A stretch of 64,000 bases of DNA. It comes from Mimachlamys varia (Eukaryota > Mollusca > Bivalvia > Pectinida > Pectinidae). The stretch spans positions 4,894,001-4,958,000 of the forward strand of contig OX392527.1 in NCBI GenBank assembly GCA_947623455.1, written 5' to 3'. This document shows positions 60,077 to 64,000 of this stretch, piece after piece (position 1 is the stretch's first letter; each line of letters opens with the position of its first letter). The notes beneath the pieces were generated by a model. It worked only from the letters and a program-made list of their open reading frames with translations. It was not told the origin of the DNA and made no database searches. The position numbers and the translations under genes are program-made.

Positions 60077-61279
60077 TCTCACTTGGCCCAAAGGACCAAG
60101 TGAACATATGCGATGGAGTGGCATCCGTCCTGCATCCGTCAACTTTTCCTTTAAACGACTTCTTCTGAAATACCAAAAGGCCTAGTGACATGAAATTTGG
60201 CTGATACCTTGGAAGGAGCTCAGAACAAAGCTTGTGGGGAAAAAAATAACTTTTAACCTACTTTCAAGTTAACAGGGAGTCAAAAATGTTGAAATTTCAA
60301 ACGACTTCTTCTGAAATACCGTCAGGTATAGAGACCTTATATTTCACTGGTAGCTTCCTTGGATAAAGCCGAACAAATTTTCCAAAAGAAATGACCTACA
60401 TCTCTGTAGACCTATATTCAAGGTCATAGGGGTCAAATATGTTAAAAACTTTAAACGACTTCTTCTGATTAACCAAAAGGACTAGAGACATGATATTTGG
60501 CTGATAGCTTCCTTTAAAAAAGTAGAACAAAATTTGTAAATGAAAATGATCTTGACCCATATTCAAGTTCGAAAGGGTCAAATCTGTTAAAACCTTTTAA
60601 ACAACTTCTTGTGAAATACCCAAAGCCCTAGAAGCATGATATTTGACTGAAAGATTCCTTAGATGAAGCCCGACAAAGTTTGCGAAAAGATGTGACCTTG
60701 ACCAATATTAAAGGTCACAAGGGTCAGATATATTAAAACCTTTAAACGACTTCTTCTGATTAACAAAGAGGCCTAGAGACATGATATTTGGCTGAAAGCT
60801 TCCTCGGAAGAAGCCAAACAAATTTTGCAAATGAAAATTACCTTGTCCTACAAAGTCACAGGGGGCAAATCTATTGACAACCTTTAAACAACTTCTTCTG
60901 ATTAACCAAAAAGGCCTAGAAGCATGATATTTGGCTGAAAGGTTCCTTAGATGAAGCTGGACAAAGTTTGTGAAAAAAATGACCTTCACTCATATTCAAG
61001 GTCACAAGGGTCAGATCTATTAAAACCTTTAAACGACTTCTTCTGATTAACAAAGAGGCCTAGACACATGATATTTGGCTGTAAACTTCCTCGAAAGAAG
61101 CCAAACAAATTTTACAAATGAAAATTACCTTATCCTACAAGGTAACAGGGGTAAAATATGTTTAAATCTGAACATTTTGTCCTGAATGTCTTGCAGGAAT
61201 AGATTTTAGGGGATGTTAGGGTTACATTAGTCAGAGATTGATACAAGGGGAGTGATACAGGCCCATTTGGCCTCTTGTT
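60077..61279. mobile_element. Third pearl/HINE-like element, downstream of stop
   Basis: Left tip CTCACTTGGCCCAAAGGACC then AAGTGAACATATGCGATG. The core has ~eight diverged 145-bp units (ACTTCTTCTGATTAACAAAG, GATATTTGGCTGAAAG). The right end is GCCCATTTGGCCTCTTGTT. More diverged than the copy in intron 34, with tips partly eroded. It lies in the 3' UTR if the distal poly(A) signal is used. Confidence 0.72.
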
Positions 61280-63111
61280 TCCATACATAATATAAAATCA
61301 AAGTATGTTTAACTGTTATGTTGTATTACCAAAGGGTAGAGGTTAGTGTTGTTTCTGAAATTAAACACAAGCAGGAGCCCCAAGTACAAAATAATCAAAA
61401 TAACACTATCTAATTACTAACCCTCTTTGGATATGGTTAACACTTTTTAATGACTAACACTCTGCATATATGGCTGAAAGTCTGCTTAGATGGTTACCAT
61501 TCTTATCAAAAACTCTTAAATCATATTACAGTTCGTCACATTAGGTTGGTAGTTTATTGGGCTTACATTTAAAATTTCTCATTTTATCTTTAAGAGTGTA
61601 AGCTCTGTGCTGTTTTAAGCTACAGTACATCCAAAATCTGATCCGTCAGAGTTTTTTTGGACACAAGTGTTAGGTTACGCAAGGAATAGGGCATGCTATC
61701 AAGTTTGCTTAGTGTTGAATTGCACTTTTGGCAATAGCTCCCTCTATGCCCTAAGGATATTTCTTCCTTATATGAAACTCATTCATTGTTGTTAGGTTTT
61801 TTTTCCAGATATTCCAGATTCAAGATATGAATAATTATACCACAGCACTGATCTATTTCTCATAACATTTCATTCACAAAATAATGACACCATTTGTTTG
61901 GTTAGACAACAAATAGGCTGAGAAAGAGTTCACTTTCATTCTTTCTTAACTTATCAGATGTATGTGAAAATTACAACAATGCAAATATTTTGTATTTATA
62001 AAATTCTGGTAAACTCTTTTTAATGAAGCTCTGCCATAGGTGTTAACCTCTGAAACCTCCAATGAGGGAGATCTCCCTCATTCCACATTTCCAATGAGGG
62101 AGAAAGTGTTTGAAATATGTCTTAAACTGTATTGCTCAATTTGTTTTCCCCAGGGCCATTTTATGTATCAAAACAACTTCAAAAAGTATTCATTTGATCC
62201 AGACACACCTGTTATGGTCATTACACACACCCTGCAGTAACTAGGATATCATTTGACCACAGGATGTAGATTTTGAGTTTGTGTGAGATTGGATTTAAAT
62301 GAGGGAGGTTTCAAGGGAGATTGGTGAATTATGGTCAAAATGAGGGAGTCTCCCTCTTAATGAGCGAGGGTTAACGGGTATGCTCTGCTTGCTGAAATGG
62401 TGCTTCCTCTGCTTTTCCCAAAGTGAATAGTTTCCTCTGACATGTATCTAGCTAGCCAGAGACCTATATACCTTTGTGATAGCTACTTCTTGTAGTGTTC
62501 TATATAAACACACTGCAACTCCCCCTAACAATATTTAATTCAGTTCTGTTTTATGTCATATAATTACCTCTGTAAACAAGCATGACAAAGTATACTGACG
62601 CAAGAAAAGAACTGTTACGCTAACCTTGTATGTGTAAAATATCTTTTTTTTACAAAAACTGTTTCAACATTAAGATATTAAGCTAGTGCTAATGACACAA
62701 CACTGAAGACGGTACGATTTTCACTACCGAGACTATGATGTCACAATAGTGTTATTACACATGACTTTGTGTAATACCATTTTTACGACAAGGCCATATG
62801 ACCTGCTGAACAGGTCAGTTATGTGATAAAACATTTTATGTATGATGCAGAGGAAATAATGGTGCATCCTCTGTAACGTTAGTGTGAATCTGTTGACATA
62901 CCCTGATACATTGTAAGTAAACAGTAGCTTCTCCTGTTATGTGTGTATAAATATTGTAATATAAATAAGAAATTAAAGCATTGTATATAAAAAAAATTCA
63001 ATTTGTTAATCATAGGAAAGCATTATGTATCACATTGTATATTGTTTACATTTGTATAAAACATATTTTAGATTCATCCTTGTACATAAATATGTATTTA
63101 TATATGTGTAC
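61280..63111 (+). other. Probable distal 3' UTR or intergenic
   Basis: AT-rich, no credible coding exon. A small inverted motif, GAGGGAGATCTCCCTC (62063-62078), and related GAGGGAG repeats occur at 62093 and 62343. No RNA gene recognised. Confidence 0.45.
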
Positions 63112-63117
63112 AATAAA
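63112..63117 (+). terminator. Candidate polyadenylation signal AATAAA
   Basis: ACAATAAATTG followed by T-rich sequence (TTGATCTTGATTTATG). An ATTAAA at 62972 is an alternative. Use of this site would give a ~3.5-kb 3' UTR including the third element. Confidence 0.35.
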
Positions 63118-64000
63118 TTGATCTTGATTTATGAATGACTTATCTTGAACTATAGATCACTCCACTGTCATCAACAGTTATTTCCTTATTGTATTTCCTA
63201 CTTGACTTGACCCATGTCTCTGTCCTGTCCCCACAAATCACTGAGTGTATACTATATAAATAAGTTATATTAGTTCAATGTTAGATATTCAACATGTATG
63301 GAGCAGATGAAATCCTTTCAAAACAATGTTGGTTATAATCATCTCAGGAACACTCTTCTTTGCTGGTGGTGCATGGTGTTTGTACACAGAAATGAAAACT
63401 GAAGCCATCGTTCATTGTCAATCTTTTTTAATGGAAAATATAACTGTGCAAGTTTGTTTCACAAGAATTAAAGAATATATTGCAAGTTTAAAGTATATTG
63501 CACGTAATAAATGTGTATTAGAGTATGTTTCTGAATCTCATAACTGGTACTGAATGTTCTGCCCTGGCCGTGGGGCTGACAAGGTTCCATTATACAGTAG
63601 ACACTAACAGTAAGTACTTCGTATATTCATAACTTATATAATTCATATAAAAAACATGGAATTAAAAGGGAGACATTATAAAGTTAATGTAGATATTATA
63701 TTCATTGTGCACATTTTTTAAAAGGGGTGTTGGTGTGTAAAATCAACTATTTGCAAAGATATTTTCTTCATTTTAATATTGATGTTTGTTAAAAGCCACA
63801 CCCTTCGTTTTCATGAAAGTAATTGCCGAAAAAATTTGACAATGTCTCTATAATTACGATAATAAATCTCATTAACCAAGTGTGTAGGAAATATTCTCCG
63901 TTATGTATTGTAGCTACACACGTCCCACAGGACGTAGATCCATGCTGGATGATGTCTGTAGTGATCTAGCGACCAGACATGTTGGGGTGGGTCTGTGATT
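63118..64000 (+). other. Unassigned sequence to window end
   Basis: A 75-codon frame at 63326-63553 has AT-driven composition and no recognisable family. The last ~90 bases (63914 on) have higher GC and follow an AG; they might start an exon of the next gene, but the evidence is thin. Confidence 0.4.

Noticed and set aside
63326..63553. 75-codon open frame downstream of ZZEF1
   Set aside because: Low-complexity AT-driven sequence, no recognisable domain, no splice or start context.

Overview
The window is eukaryotic and is dominated by one plus-strand gene. I read 35 exons between 830 and 59628. Splice phase carries through all of them without a break, giving 1,554 codons and a TGA at 59626-59628. 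The product has two adjacent ZZ zinc fingers (exons at 28024-28220 and 29806-30317). About 1,150 residues follow the first finger, close to the C-terminal length of vertebrate ZZEF1 as I recall it. I call it the 3' half of a ZZEF1 orthologue; the EF-hand and DOC/APC10 half should lie upstream. The interspersed elements (GCTCACCTGG hairpin ends, CCGT microsatellite, 145-bp core repeats, 3' hairpin) resemble the bivalve 'pearl'/HINE class, so a mollusc, probably a bivalve, is likely.

Layout: 1-829 upstream intron with a 67-bp array; 830-10291 eight small exons separated by minisatellites of 80, 66, 69, 46, 26 and 30 bp; 10292-22636 a 12.3-kb intron, 12 kb of it a 58-bp array; 22637-27388 four exons with 32-bp and 42-bp arrays; 28024-30317 the two ZZ fingers split by an intron with arrays at both ends; 31633-34581 six exons; 34582-44427 a 65-bp array with a 3-kb mobile element in it; 44428-48478 five exons, three with junction arrays; 48479-53995 exons with the CUB-like beta-sandwich blocks; 53996-55950 a donor array; 55951-59628 the last three exons, the final intron holding a 2.5-kb element. 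After the stop come a probable long 3' UTR, a third element of the same class and unassigned sequence.

The main observation concerns the arrays. They make up roughly half of the window, and most of them are tandem copies of an exon-intron junction. At 14 of the gene's splice junctions the repeat unit contains the genuine splice site plus a few to about 60 bases of exon. In donor arrays the genuine donor is always the first copy, and in acceptor arrays the genuine acceptor is always the last, so every expansion lies inside the intron. The gene therefore holds several hundred decoy splice sites, many as AG|GT units that look like recursive-splicing ratchet points. Two donor arrays have unit lengths divisible by three and continue the exon's reading frame. 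Most long open frames in the window are translations of these arrays and are not genes.
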